Below, one piece after another: positions 1-11,700 of a stretch of 64,000 nucleotides of DNA. This DNA is from Cordylochernes scorpioides. Taxonomy: Eukaryota > Arthropoda > Arachnida > Pseudoscorpiones > Chernetidae. The notes under the pieces were generated by a model. The model did no database searches. It was not told where the DNA came from and saw nothing but the letters and a program-made list of their open reading frames with translations. Position numbers and translations under genes: made by a program. Each line of letters begins with the position of its first letter. Within the stretch, counting starts at the first letter, position 1. The DNA lies in assembly GCA_030710605.1 (NCBI GenBank), contig CP092877.1, positions 2,729,941-2,793,940 on the forward strand, given 5' to 3'.

Positions 1-256
1 GATATTCTCTTGGTAAAAATCTTACATGCTCAATTTTTTCTTGGGTCACTGCTGTTGGTGGTCGACCTGAACGAGGTTCATCTTCAAGGTTGGTTTTTCC
101 AAATTTAAATTCATTAAACCAATTAAAAACTGTTCTACTAGAAGGAGCTTTATCTCCTAAAGCTTTCATCAATATTCCATGGGATCCTTTAGAATTTAAA
201 TTACTTTTATAATCATAAAAGATCATGGCGCGTAAACTTTCTCTAGTCAACTCCAT
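1..256 (-). pseudogene. mariner transposase, N-terminal fragment (runs off window)
   Basis: Read on the minus strand from an ATG at 256, about 85 codons are open to the window edge. The translation has the mariner N-terminal helix-turn-helix (HTH_48) layout: a TRESLRAMIFYDYK helix, then SSRTVFNWFNEF, then the EDEPRSGRPP linker. Mariner transposases excise and paste TA-flanked elements; this domain binds the terminal inverted repeats. The catalytic DDD part would lie to the left of the window, so I cannot say whether the copy is intact. It is a different copy from the C-terminal relic just to its right, because their order on the minus strand is wrong for one gene. Confidence 0.75.
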
Positions 257-414
257 TGTGTCTGATGCAATGTTTAGAAATTACCGCTGCCGCTGTAAAC
301 AAAGTCGCGACCTCTATGAAACATTGTTGTTATTATTTTATGAAAATGCTTATGTTAGGTAAAAAATGCATGTAGATTTTAATGGTATAATTTATATTTT
401 AATTATTTAATATT

Positions 415-665
415 GAATGTAAAAACTTTTGGAGAATGGAAGAAGGGCCAAAATGTCTGGAGAATATGGTGGATTGCTCAGAACTTTTCAGCAAAATATC
501 TGCATGGAAACCCTTACAATCCTTGTCACATGCCTTCTAGCATTGTCACGAAAGAGCAGTACTCCCTTGTGGCTCCTTCTGCTTCAATTTCTGATGCACA
601 TATCCCAACTGCAGTTAGTGCAGATTTTCATCGATGGTTGTTTGCCTTTGATAAATGCTAGTCAA
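415..665 (-). pseudogene. mariner transposase, C-terminal relic
   Basis: The minus strand reads GVLLFRDNARRHVTRI followed, after an in-frame TGA, by NPPYSPDI. These match the second catalytic block (HDNARPH) and the third block (HPPYSPDL) of mariner transposases. At least one stop and probable frameshifts are present and no terminal repeats are recognisable. Plus-strand reading frames over the same bases look like antisense shadows. The rest of 257-1227 is AT-rich sequence in which I see nothing else. Confidence 0.6.
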
Positions 666-1227
666 TATCATTATATGCTAAATGTTTTGTTATCAGATAT
701 TAAAAATGTCGGCTCAGAAAAAAAAAGTATAAAACCTTGAATATGCATAAATACAAATTAATATTATTATTAAATTTCATAGTTTTATATTTTAATGTTA
801 TAAATATATTCTCTTGATATTCAGGTTAAGTTTCATGGAGAAGGAAATGAGACAATGGAGATCGTTTACACGACTTGAGGAATAAGCAACAACAACAGGT
901 TAAGTATCTCTATAAAATAAAGGTCAACATATGTATGTTTATTTATTCCTTCTTTTTACTCAATATTTAAATATTTTGCTGAAATTAGAGTTACTGATAT
1001 AAAGTTATGCATGGAAGAGGTTTTGTCACATTTTCAATCAAGCAAAATTAAAATTGACCAAGTACTAGAAAAATTTACTCAATCTTAGTCATAATGTATG
1101 ATGATGATAATATTGATGAATCATGTTTGATGAGCACTTAACCAAATTATTTCGAGAATTATTCCCTCGAGCAGAACATGAGTGAAGCCATACCATCATT
1201 TTTAACAGGCAGAAAAATTATTCTATT

Positions 1228-2550
1228 AGGGGGGATCAATAAATAAGGTGAATTATCTTATTTCTTAAAAATTAAAAAAGCAAAAATAATTTAACCCACA
1301 GAATATTAAAATATAACATCGAGAGACTATTTAAGGTGTTCTGTTCTTTTTTCCCACGCGCGGCGCGAGACTTATAAATAAACTAAAATGGAAGCTCTCT
1401 TGAAGGATTGCACCACGCTTGAACAACGTGCAGTTATTCGTTTCTTGAATGCAGAAGGTATTCAAATATCTCAAATATGCCAAAGAATGAAAAATATCTA
1501 TGGTGAGTCTTGTTTGTCTCAAAAAAAAAAAAAAAACATTTATAAATGGATTAACTAGTTCAAAAATGGACGAATTACATGTACCGATATTGAGCGACCT
1601 GGACGACCAAGTGTTACAGCGACGCCAAGCACGATAAATGCGGTTGAAAACTTAATTTTGGAGGATAGAAAAATATTCATTTTTACCATAACCGACAATT
1701 TGAATATGAGCTATGGAACTGTGCACACCATTATTAAAGAACAATTGCAATTTAGAAAAATATGCTGCAGATGGATTCCACATTTCCTTAATTTGGACCA
1801 AAAACTTAACCGTATTCGGGTTTCAAAGGCTCTGTTAAAGCGGTATGAAGAGGAAGGTGATCATTTCCTTGACCAAATTGTAACTGGAGATGAGAGTTGG
1901 TGTTATCATTATGATCCTTCGACAAAATGTGCATTTATGGAATGGAAACGAGGCGACTCTCCAAGACCAAAAAAAAAAAAATCAGGTCTCAACGTTCGGC
2001 CGGTAAAGTTTTGTTAACAATTTTTTGGGATGTTGATGGACCAATCTGTCTTGATTTTTTATCCTCAAGGCAACGTATGAACAGCGACCTTTATTGTGAC
2101 ATTCTTGTAAATAAGTTAAAGCCCGGTATAAGAAACAAAAGAAGAGGGAAGCTTAGTGAAGGTGTTCTCTTCCTTCATGATAATGCAAGGCCGCATACAT
2201 CATGTAAAACTATATCTACAATAATTAAATTAGGTTTTGAAGTTTTAGAACACATCCTGCATATAGTCCAGACCTAGCCCTCTCTGACTATTTCCTTTTT
2301 GGACTACTAAAGAAGGAGTTAAAGGGAAAGCGATTTGACTCAGATGAAGTTGTCCAGAAAGTGGTGCAAGATTTTTTTCACGCGCTTCCTAAGAGTGCCT
2401 ATAAAGAGGGTATTTACAAGTTGCCAGAACGATGGAGACGATGTATAGAAAGCCAAGGTGATTATTTTGAATAAATCAAGTCCTAATTTTTAATATCGTT
2501 CTTTTTTTTTTAATAAATTATAATTCACCTTATTTATTGATCCCACCTTG
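1228..2550 (+). mobile_element. mariner element, complete with both ends
   Basis: The left end reads AGGGGGGATCAATAAATAAG and the right end, in reverse complement, reads AAGGTGGGATCAATAAATAA. The inverted repeats are about 30 bp with a few mismatches. TA lies outside both ends (1226-1227 and 2551-2552), the mariner target duplication. The element is 1323 bp, the usual mariner size, and it encloses a single transposase relic in the plus direction. It is structurally full length but its coding region is dead. Confidence 0.85.
1388..2474 (+). pseudogene. mariner transposase pseudogene (DD34D type)
   Basis: The frame starts at ATG 1388 and ends at TAA 2472-2474. Conserved blocks appear in order: an N-terminal HTH, ERPGRPSVTA, then VTGDESWCYHYDP (first Asp), FLHDNARPHTS (second Asp) and, after a frame change, HPAYSPDLALSDYFLF (third Asp, 34 residues after the second). 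The domain catalyses cut-and-paste transposition in the nucleus. It is broken by an A-tract frameshift near 1521-1536, a TAG at 1556-1558 in the WIN*F motif, an A-tract shift near 1970-1981 and a shift near 2250. Two of the breaks are in homopolymers, so sequencing error could contribute to them, but the TAG is a clean substitution. Confidence 0.85.
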
Positions 2551-3304
2551 TAATATCAAAATATCCACTCGAGATCAGAACACTGGCGAAGCCAGGTCAT
2601 ATGTATAAAAAAGAAAACAAAGGCCACTTTAAATCTTTTCCATTAAAGCACGACTAATAAAATTGTAAATTTAACAAGTAGATGTTTAGATAAGATGCAA
2701 TTTAAATATATTTTAGTAGTATTATTGGAGAAAAGTAACAAACACCAATTTATTTTTTAGAAGAGTAGATACAGTAGTTTTAGTATTTATTTCAGAAAAA
2801 AATAAATTTCAGATTTCTCATTGATAATAAAGGTATTGATTGCACTATAATTCATTATAATTGAACATCATCATAGCTTTGAAGAAATTAAAAATTAAGT
2901 CTGGGTCTTGCTGGAGTGGATGTTAGCCCAAAAATATCGTTTTAAAACAAATGGTAATTATTCACACTTATAAAATTGTTATTCTTAAATATCTGATTGA
3001 CCAGGGCAATGCTCGGAATTTACTCGAGCGTGTGTGTGTGTATGTATAAAATAAAATCATTATTTAAAATCAAATAATTTTCAACAATAATATAAATTGT
3101 GATTCCAGGCTTCGCTGGGTTCTCCCCAAATGAATTTTCCCCCAATATTATTATTTTATAAATATTATTCATTATGATCTTATATATATTATCATTATAA
3201 AATATGAAATAAATTCAAAATAAACAGTTGAAATATAACATAAAATGATCATAATAGCAAAAATTTTAGTCTTTGAATAATTATTATGTTAAAATCTATA
3301 TATT
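2551..3304. other. AT-rich intergenic stretch
   Basis: No coding region is seen. There are scattered fragments: a phrase near 2915-2950 (gtggatgttagcccaaaaat) recurs in altered form near 4400-4430, and a short GT microsatellite lies near 3030. The rest is unassigned AT-rich sequence. Confidence 0.4.
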
Positions 3305-4300
3305 TTTTCAGATACTAAAATCAAAAGAGGCATATTCTGACCACGTTCACATGAACTTTTTAGCGGGTCGGTCTAAACTTTTGGACCGCTACGACCCAGA
3401 CCTGGTTCGATTTCCCGCATTGGACACTTTTTCTAATTAGAAAAAAAAAAAACTGCTCCAGTGGCCCCCGATTCTTGTAAAAGTCCAACCCCACCAGCGA
3501 GTGCAAGTAACCAAACGGGGCTCTGGCACATTTGTAAGTGCAAAGTCGAACTGCTTTTCACATGTGCAGACATGTGGTGCACTTACAGTAAAAGCAGTCG
3601 CCTACCTCTACTCACCATGATTATCACTATTATGATGATTATCACTTATACTAGGGATAAGCAAAAAAAAAAGAACTTCTAGATCGCAATGCGCCATCTA
3701 GTGGAACAGAAATCAACCAAACGTTGGTAGAAATCAACTAAACGTTGATTTAGCCTATTCCCAGATATTTGGCCAACCCATTTTCTTGATAGATCAAGAA
3801 AAGTCAAACAAGAACGCGTTTAAGGCTGTTGTCCCTCGTCAGCGTGGTGCAGACTGTACCTCTATGACCAAAAATATTTGGGTCCTAGTGGCTTCTGTGA
3901 AATTAAGAAATGGATATTAAAGGCCAAACCTGCGTAAATACGCTAAACATGTAAAAAATGATAAAAATAATAAAAAAAGTCAGGTGTTTAGTTATTAAAA
4001 TCAAAAGAGGCATATCCTGACCACATTCACATGAACTTTTAGATGGCTGAGCGCCATTTAGTGGAAATATTTTTGGTTGTAGGTAAAAGATCTGCACCAC
4101 GCGGACGAGAGCCAACAGCCTGAAACGCGTTCTTGGTTGAATTTTCTTGATTTATCAAGAAAATGGGCTGGCCAAATATCAGGGAACATGCTAAATCAAC
4201 GAGATCGGGCTCTGCCATCTTAAAGTTAATGTGAACGTGGTCAGGATATGCCTCTTTTGATTTTAATAACTAACACCTGACCTTTTTCATTATTATCATT
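3305..4300. repeat. diverged self-inverted repeat pair of the hammerhead-element family
   Basis: An arm reading TCAAAAGAGGCATATCCTGA occurs at about 3317, about 4003 and inverted at about 4240-4260. Between the arms are two opposed copies of a core with the TTCTTGAT...ATCAAG palindrome and a CCACG...GCCAACAGCC...AAACGCGTT block: minus strand at about 3808-3858 and plus strand at about 4087-4145. The same core carries an intact hammerhead motif near 55.7 kb. Here it is degraded: CGGACGA replaces CUGAUGA in one copy, and UAAA replaces GAAA in the other. A SINE has split the first unit at 3363. Confidence 0.65.
3364..3672 (+). mobile_element. tRNA-derived SINE, copy 1
   Basis: The head carries a tRNA-like segment with a degraded B box (ctggttcgatttccc), followed by the family body (tccaaccccaccagcgagtg, cacatgtgcagacatgtgg, ccatgattatcac) and an A-rich tail. 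It lies between imperfect duplications gaactttttag (3353-3363) and gaacttctag (3673-3682). It sits inside an older hammerhead-family repeat, so it is the younger of the two. Confidence 0.75.
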
Positions 4301-4923
4301 TTATTTATATTATTTCTTTTCATATTCAGATACATCTATGCTTTTTTCTAATGGCTTATAACAATGGTATTTTATCTCTTTACCTGAATAGATTCAGTAG
4401 GGAGTGGATGTTCCCCGAAAATATTGTTTTAACAAATGTTAATTAGGCAAATTTTCCTGTGGTACATTCGCTAGTATAAAACTAAATTTATTAAAATTGA
4501 AACGTAAAATGAAAATAATTGAGAATGAAATATTGTGCATATGTTTCTGGTTTATTTTTAACTATATTTTTTTAGTTAAAAATATACAAACACTTTTTGT
4601 ACACAGTGATTTTCAATATCTTTATTAACATTCCCTCAAATCGAAATCAATATAAATTTAAAACATATTTAATAATTCATTCAGAGAATACAATTTACTT
4701 CGTGGAGAATATTGTGATGTAACTATAATTATTTTAAAATTATTGATTTTAAAAATATATTTATTTTTTCCTGACAATAAAATAAAGTAAAATTAATTTC
4801 GTAGAAAAATATTTACAAAATCAATAATAACTTTTAAATATATTTGTTTGTAAACATTGTCCCTCATGAACTTTTAGTTTATGACGTGAGCATTTAAAAA
4901 AAGTATTTTTAAAATCAAATATA

Positions 4924-5115
4924 ATGACGGAAGATTTAATAAAAGCGCGTTTAAAACCTAAAATAAACAGATATATAAAAAAGGGAAACCTATTTCCCAT
5001 ACCACTATCAAATAATGATTCTGTCTTTTTAAAATTTCCCTATTATGAAGGACATTTATTGCCGGATGGCGTTGAAGTTAGGGATGAAGATGATATAGAA
5101 AAAATCTATTACAAT
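4924..5115 (+). CDS. TSEN2: TSEN2 exon 1
   Basis: Sixty-four codons from ATG to ...DIEKIYYN, then a strong donor (gtgagt) at 5116, phase 0. LFPIPL and the [14 protein letters not shown] segment match the N-terminal Sen2 block. The open frame continues 14 codons past the donor to a stop, as expected for read-through into an intron. The preceding 4300-4923 is AT-rich and must contain the promoter; I see no clear TATA or initiator element. Confidence 0.8.
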
Positions 5116-8100
5116 GTGAGTGATAAACTTTTTATTTCATTAAAAAAACTAAATAAATAAAAAAAAGGGGGGGCTCCTTGAAATTTCATAGATTGGATAA
5201 TATGCTGCATAGTACCTGACTCTAAAAAAATCATATTTATTCATGTAATATACCTTTATATGAAATACTTTGACCTGAATGTATTTTCCTAATGCATACT
5301 AGAGTAAAAAACCTGCAGGTCTTGAAATGGGCTCTCAGATTTGCCATTATGTCATAAGGACTCCAGCAGGATTCCCCTTGTGAGATACTGATTTCTGTGG
5401 CTATGTGAAACATGGCACTTATCCTATACTTGGCCTACATACTGCTGGCCAAAATATGGCCATTGTTAACCCATAATTACTGGTACACCTATCCCCCGAT
5501 TTACACGGTAGATACGTTCCTGAGAAAAATGTGTAAATCGAAAATTAAAAATTTTTGTGAAATTTTTATGCGAAGAAATACAGACACAGTGTGCGTGTGC
5601 AGCAAGTCAGCACATAAGCTCGGGATTCCTCGTGAGATGTGTACACAGCGCATGTGTTCAATCACAGTAGCATTTAGTATAGTGCGATAAAAAAAAAAAA
5701 AACTTATTTGGAAAACCGTGTAAAAGCGAAAACGTGTAAAACAAGTACCTGTAAATCGGGGGATAGGTGTATATGGTCTCTCAGACTGTGTGAAAAAATG
5801 CTAATACAGTAGAACCTGCCTGTAAAGAACACCAAATAGTAGAGGCAAAGTGTCCTTTAGAGAGAGGTGTCCTCTTACCTGAGGTAATTTTGCAAATAAA
5901 AACTGTCCTTTATAAAGAGGTGTCCTCTAGCGTGAGTGCCCTCTCATAGAGAGGTTTTACTGTAAATACTTTAAACTGGAAAAATAGTACAAATGTAATA
6001 TTGTACTGGGATAAGGTGCATAAATTATGAAAAAGACATCTCCTTATCGTGCAACTAAAAGTTGCTGATGGCTTGCGCCATCTATCGGAATAAATATAAA
6101 CTATTCTTGTTGATTTTTAACGCGCCTGTGGTTAGCTTTTCTTGATTAATCAAGAATGGGTATTTGGAAAATTCTGGAATAATTAAAAATCAATGAGAAT
6201 AGTTGATATTTATTCCGATAGATGGCGCAAGCCATCAGCAACTTTTAGTTGCACGATAAGGAGATGTATTTTTCATACTTTAAACTGGGTCATTTTTCTA
6301 CAAGCTTCTAAGTAGCTTATTAGTATAATGTTATGGGTCGGTGGACGTGGAGTGATATAAGCTGTCGATTTCATATGGCCATGACCAGAAATCAAATCCT
6401 GCATTGAGCACTTTTTTTCTGAATAAACATTGCTCCAATGGCTCTTGATTCTTGCAAAAGTCCAACCCCACCAGTGAGTTCAAAGTAACCGGATGAGGAT
6501 CTGCCATATTTGTAAGTACAAACTACTTTCCACTTGTGTAGACATGTGGTTGTTGCTCTTCATAGGAAAATGGGTGCCGTTGCCATGTTAGTCACATTGT
6601 AAATGGGCCATAATTTGGTCGAATATTCCAAGGGTCCAGGGAGGACTGGTATGGTCGGACTTCCCCCCCCCAGACATGTGGTGCACTTACAGTAAAAGCA
6701 GTTGCCAACTTCTACTTACCATGATTATTATGGCCTCTACCATGTGTACTAGGAATGATAATAACAATAAAAAAGATATATTAAATTGAAAATATCAAAT
6801 TATTTTATATCTCAAGTAATTATAAATGTTAAAATATGTATCAATAAGCTTAGAAAATTCTAAATTTATTAAAATATATGTTTATTCTCATATTTAAAAT
6901 TTGGCCTGACAGGTTGTGTGCCAATTATTACATTACAAAATTTGATGCCAGTAAATAAAGTATAAACAACCAAGCTGAGCCTATCTGAATACACTTTGGC
7001 AGCACCTTGGCCTCAGAAATGATAATGGGGGTCGGTGGAAGGATGGTCTAAACCATTGGTTTTTCGACCGCTATGACCCGGGTTCGAATCCCGCATTGGG
7101 CACCTTTTTCCAGTTAAAAAAAATGCTTCAATGGCTCCTGATGCTTGCAAAATTCCAACCCCCCAACCCCACCAGCGAGTGCAAGTAACCAAACGGGGCT
7201 CTGGCACATTTGTAAGTGCAAAAGTCAAACTGCTTTTCACATGTGTAGATATGTGGTGCACTTACAGTAAAAGCAGTCGCTAACTATCCACCATGATTAT
7301 CATGGCTTGTACCAGGTGTACTAGGGATAATTAAAAAAAAAAGAAATTATAATATAAGCCACTATATCTTGTGTTAATATTCAATGGCATGTGTATATTA
7401 ATAATGTATAAACATTGGTATAATTAAAAAAAAAACAAATGTATTTATAAAAATTTCTCAATGTCTGCATGTCAAATAGGTATGTCTACCATGTTCACAG
7501 CTGAGAGGGATCATTTTGCTGCAGTGGAGCCAGAACGTCACAATGTTAATTTGAAATGAAAATCATATGTAAACACACAACTAACAAATCACAGAGCATA
7601 GGATTCCTGCGGTCAATCAGGAGTACCTGTTACCTATAAATATAGGAATCCGGGAGCTTATCTCAAGAACTCTTGTAAAACCTCCTATATATATAGTCTC
7701 TACTGGGGATGGTCTCACTATGGTCAGATCAAGGCATTTCTCAATTGTCAGGGAGATTTCACAGTATAGTAGTCTCCTGAGAAACTCTTCCTCCTACTTC
7801 AATGTCTTCCTTTACTGAGGGAAGGTCACATGGTCTCTTCATACTTCCTCCGCCATCCTCTTCATCTCCTCGTAGGTGTGTCGTCCAGTCCATTGTTTTA
7901 GATCATCTGTGTATCCTCCCACTCCAGGGATACGGAGGAGCTGCGTCTGTACTCATGTTAGAGTCGGCAGCAAAGACTTCCATGTTAGGAACGGCCTCAA
8001 ACTACAGGCAAAGTCAGACTTTCACCAAAGTGTGCCTGGATCATGGTGCCATGATCAACGAAAGTTGCACCCCTACACCCCATTCCATGAGATCAGCTGG

Positions 8101-8754
8101 AGGAGCATGAACTCATGGAATTCGTGTAATCTTTACACAAGGGGATAAGAAACAACATCTGTGTATCTCTGTCATATCCTTCCCCTCAATCACTTCCCCC
8201 AGAGCTTTCCCTCCAACAATGTAACTACCTAAAGACAAAACCTGGCCTCTGCTAGAGGTGGTCTCTCATCAGAGACTGTTTTATTTGAAAGTCTCTTCAT
8301 GATTTGGCCCGACTCTGATGAGAGACCAGGCTTTCAATTAAATCATCAGGCACACAAATTCAAATTATAAATAAGAATCACAAGATGAAAAGACCAAATA
8401 CAAATAATCAAAATATTAGTGACATTTCAATAACAGTGTCTTCTAGATTTGGTCATTTGTCTGAAGATGGTAACAATGATGTCACCTAAATATTGAACAT
8501 AATTCGGTCTTTCATCTTGTGATTTTAAGTTAAATCATCAGGTATTACCTTGTTAAAGGAGGAAGGGAAAGTACATGGGATAGTACAAATGGGGGAATAA
8601 TGGTATCCTGGCCGGCCTGGTTGTTGAAACTGTCGCCTGGGGATGTTGAGAGGGAGCCATTGTGTTGAGGCACAAGACATTGTTATCAGTGAATCAATTA
8701 CCAAAAAGGCCAATTTGGTCTGTGGTCAAAAACCTCAGCTCACTGCAGCACACA

Positions 8755-8790
<36 letters not shown>

Positions 8791-11700
8791 TAATAATCTT
8801 TTTAAAATTAAAAAATTCATTTGCTATTTTGGAGTGCACAGTCTAACTTCTTTAATTCAACACCCCAAGGGATCAGAGCTTTCAGCTGAATATAAAAGGT
8901 GATGTGAAAAAATAGAATCAAATGTGAAATTGTACTTGGATAAGTTGAATAAAGAACAATTTCACATTTGTAGAATTTTTCACATTGTTTTGCATCTTCA
9001 CACACTTCTGGCCTTAACTACCCATTTCATGATTTTTCAGGATGCTGGAATAACCAGTTTTTTCATCGTTGAGGTACAGCTTGCACCATGCTGATGAAGA
9101 CCAACAGCCTGAAACATGTACATGGTTAGATTTCTTGATTAATCAAGAATGGATATTTGCTTATTTCTGGTATAATTAAAAATCAAGGAGTAGTTGATAT
9201 TTATTCCGATAGATGGCACAAGCCATCAGAAACTTTCAGTTGCACGATAAGGAGATGCCTAATTAAAGGTGATGTTAAATTATAATCAGTTAAGATCAAT
9301 TAATTCACAATATTCATTGTTGGTGGACATTCTTCTGAAGCATAAAAATAGGAACTCTCATTATATAAAATAACATTTTTAGAAACTACCAATTTAATAT
9401 ATATATAGTATTATAATAATATAAATTGATACCATTGGGCCTTATTTATTTCATTTATGATTTCTGTGATTAACTTTTACTGGCAGGATTAGATCTGTAT
9501 GGAATGTTTTTTTTTTGTTTATCCCTAGTACATGTGGTACAGGCCATGATAATCATGGTGGGTAGTTAGCGACTGCTTTTACTGTAAGCGCACCCCATGT
9601 CTACACATGTGAAAAGCAGTTCGAATTTGCACTTACAAATGTGCCAGAGCCTCGTTTGGTTACTTGCACTCGCTGGTGGGGTTGGACTTTTGCAAGAATC
9701 GGGGGCCATTGGAGCATTTTTTTTTTTTAAACAGAAAAAAGTGTCCAATGCGGGAATCGAACCCGGGTCCTAGTAGTCGAAAACCAAATGGTTTAACCAG
9801 CCTTCCATCGACCCCCCAATGGTATGGAATGTTTTTTTGCTATGTTGTTTTTGAACCTTTGTAATTTTTTTTTTTTGCTGAAAACCCATTTTAAAAACTC
9901 TATAGATTTGGTCTCATGTTTCTGCAGGTTCAAATAAGGAACATTCTTCTGATCCAGCAAACCTCCCCATTAGTTTACTGAATAGATCACACATTTGGCA
10001 CCTTTACTGCAAACAGGTTAACTTCAGAAGTAATCTAACTGCCATAAATGAAAAAGCACAATTTGGATTATAGATTATAGCTACAAGAAAATAAGACCTA
10101 AACCAATCGCTATAATCCAAATTGTGCTTTATCATTTTTGATAGACTTCAATGGACCTAAGAAGTTATTCATCCTATGAGCTGAAGAAAATGAATTCCAA
10201 AGTGAATATCAATGTTGATGCCATCACTTGAAGATTCTATCTTAAAGAGTTCAGGATTTGAAGCTCTCCTCTATGGATTATGTCTTAATTTCTTGTAACT
10301 ACCATAAAGCAAATAAATGACTATATCTGGCAGGTTTTCACCCAAGTTTTGTGACTTCAGGGTTGTTTTGGGAAAGGCAGCCTCTCCATATCAGCTCCCA
10401 CTTTCAAGTACCGGATGCAGAGGTAACCTGACTTCAGTGAAATTCCACTTTTAAAGAGATTTTATTTAACTTGCTTCCATGTCTGTCCACAAATCTCGTG
10501 ATAAATTTTTAACAAACTTGCAGAGCAACTAGAAGTCTAAAAAATGGTACACTTGTTCAAACCTAAAGATATTGCAAGTTGACAAAATTCCAGACTTCTG
10601 AGTATAGTTGGGAATAGTTCTATATTTCCTTTTAAATATGGTGATCAAGTTTTAATATGCAGTAAAACCCCTCTATAGCAAAACCCCAATTGGACTGAAC
10701 CTGTGGTTCACTATAGCCATGGTTTGTTATAGCCATAGTTGACTGTATTATAAAATAAAAATGGGTATTATTAGTGAACTCCAATGAGACAGAGCTTTTG
10801 GTTCACTATAGCCACGGTTTGGCTATTTTTTTACTTTTTTTATTATCCCAATGTATAATTATACAAGGTCATGGAGACTATATTCATTGATCAAATTCAC
10901 AATCTTGGTAGGGTTTTTATTTCTAAAAAATTTAGATCATATAATTAAAGGACAGCCCTATACATAGGAAAAGGTTGCCTTTTAAAAGTGGTCACTTTGT
11001 TTTAATTCCCTTAATTGACCAATTTTTCCTTACAATAATACTGAATAATAAAAGAAATAATTTGATGATAGGTTCTTTGTATTATTATAGCATACAGGTA
11101 CCTCTGTCTAATTTATTAATTAAGACAAATCCTAGACTTTATTAATTATATGCTAAAAGATGTAAAATTATTTCAAAACATATTTATTATATACAAATAC
11201 AAGATAATAAGATCAAATCCAAATAAAAAATAAATTTTATTATTTATTATACAGTAGAACCTCTCTGTAAAGGACACCTAATTGCAGAGCCAAAGTGTCC
11301 TTTAGGAAGAGGTGTTCTCTTACTGGAGGGTTACTAAATAGCGAAAATGACAATTTTGCAAATGAAAACTGTCCTTTATAGAGAGGTGTCCTCTAGCACA
11401 AGTGTCCTCTTATGGAGGTTCTACTATATATTTATTTATTTGGATTTGGCCTTATCACCTTGTGTTTATAATCTACTAGCCGAATGACCCGGGCAACGCC
11501 CGTGTTTTACCCGATTGAATGTTTTTATTCAAATACTATTTGTTACAATTATAAATTGGCGCCTTAAATAAATGCATATATTAGTTAATAACTATAGCCT
11601 ATGTGCTTTATCTATCTATGTACTGTTGGCTTCCGTAGGCGTCTCATACTGGGAAAAGGAAAGAGAGGATTCCATTTAGTTATTAACTAATATATGCATT

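Noticed and set aside
413..740. Plus-strand protein-coding frames of 82 and 103 codons
   Set aside because: They lie antisense to a mariner C-terminal relic that has recognisable family motifs.
7029..7100. Functional tRNA gene with GGTTCGAATCC B box
   Set aside because: No cloverleaf with paired acceptor arm is found, and the segment is the head of a dispersed SINE with target duplications.
7802..8148. Plus-strand frames of 90-102 codons
   Set aside because: They cover a repe­ated non-coding retroelement with a LINE tail and are not conserved in frame in the second copy.
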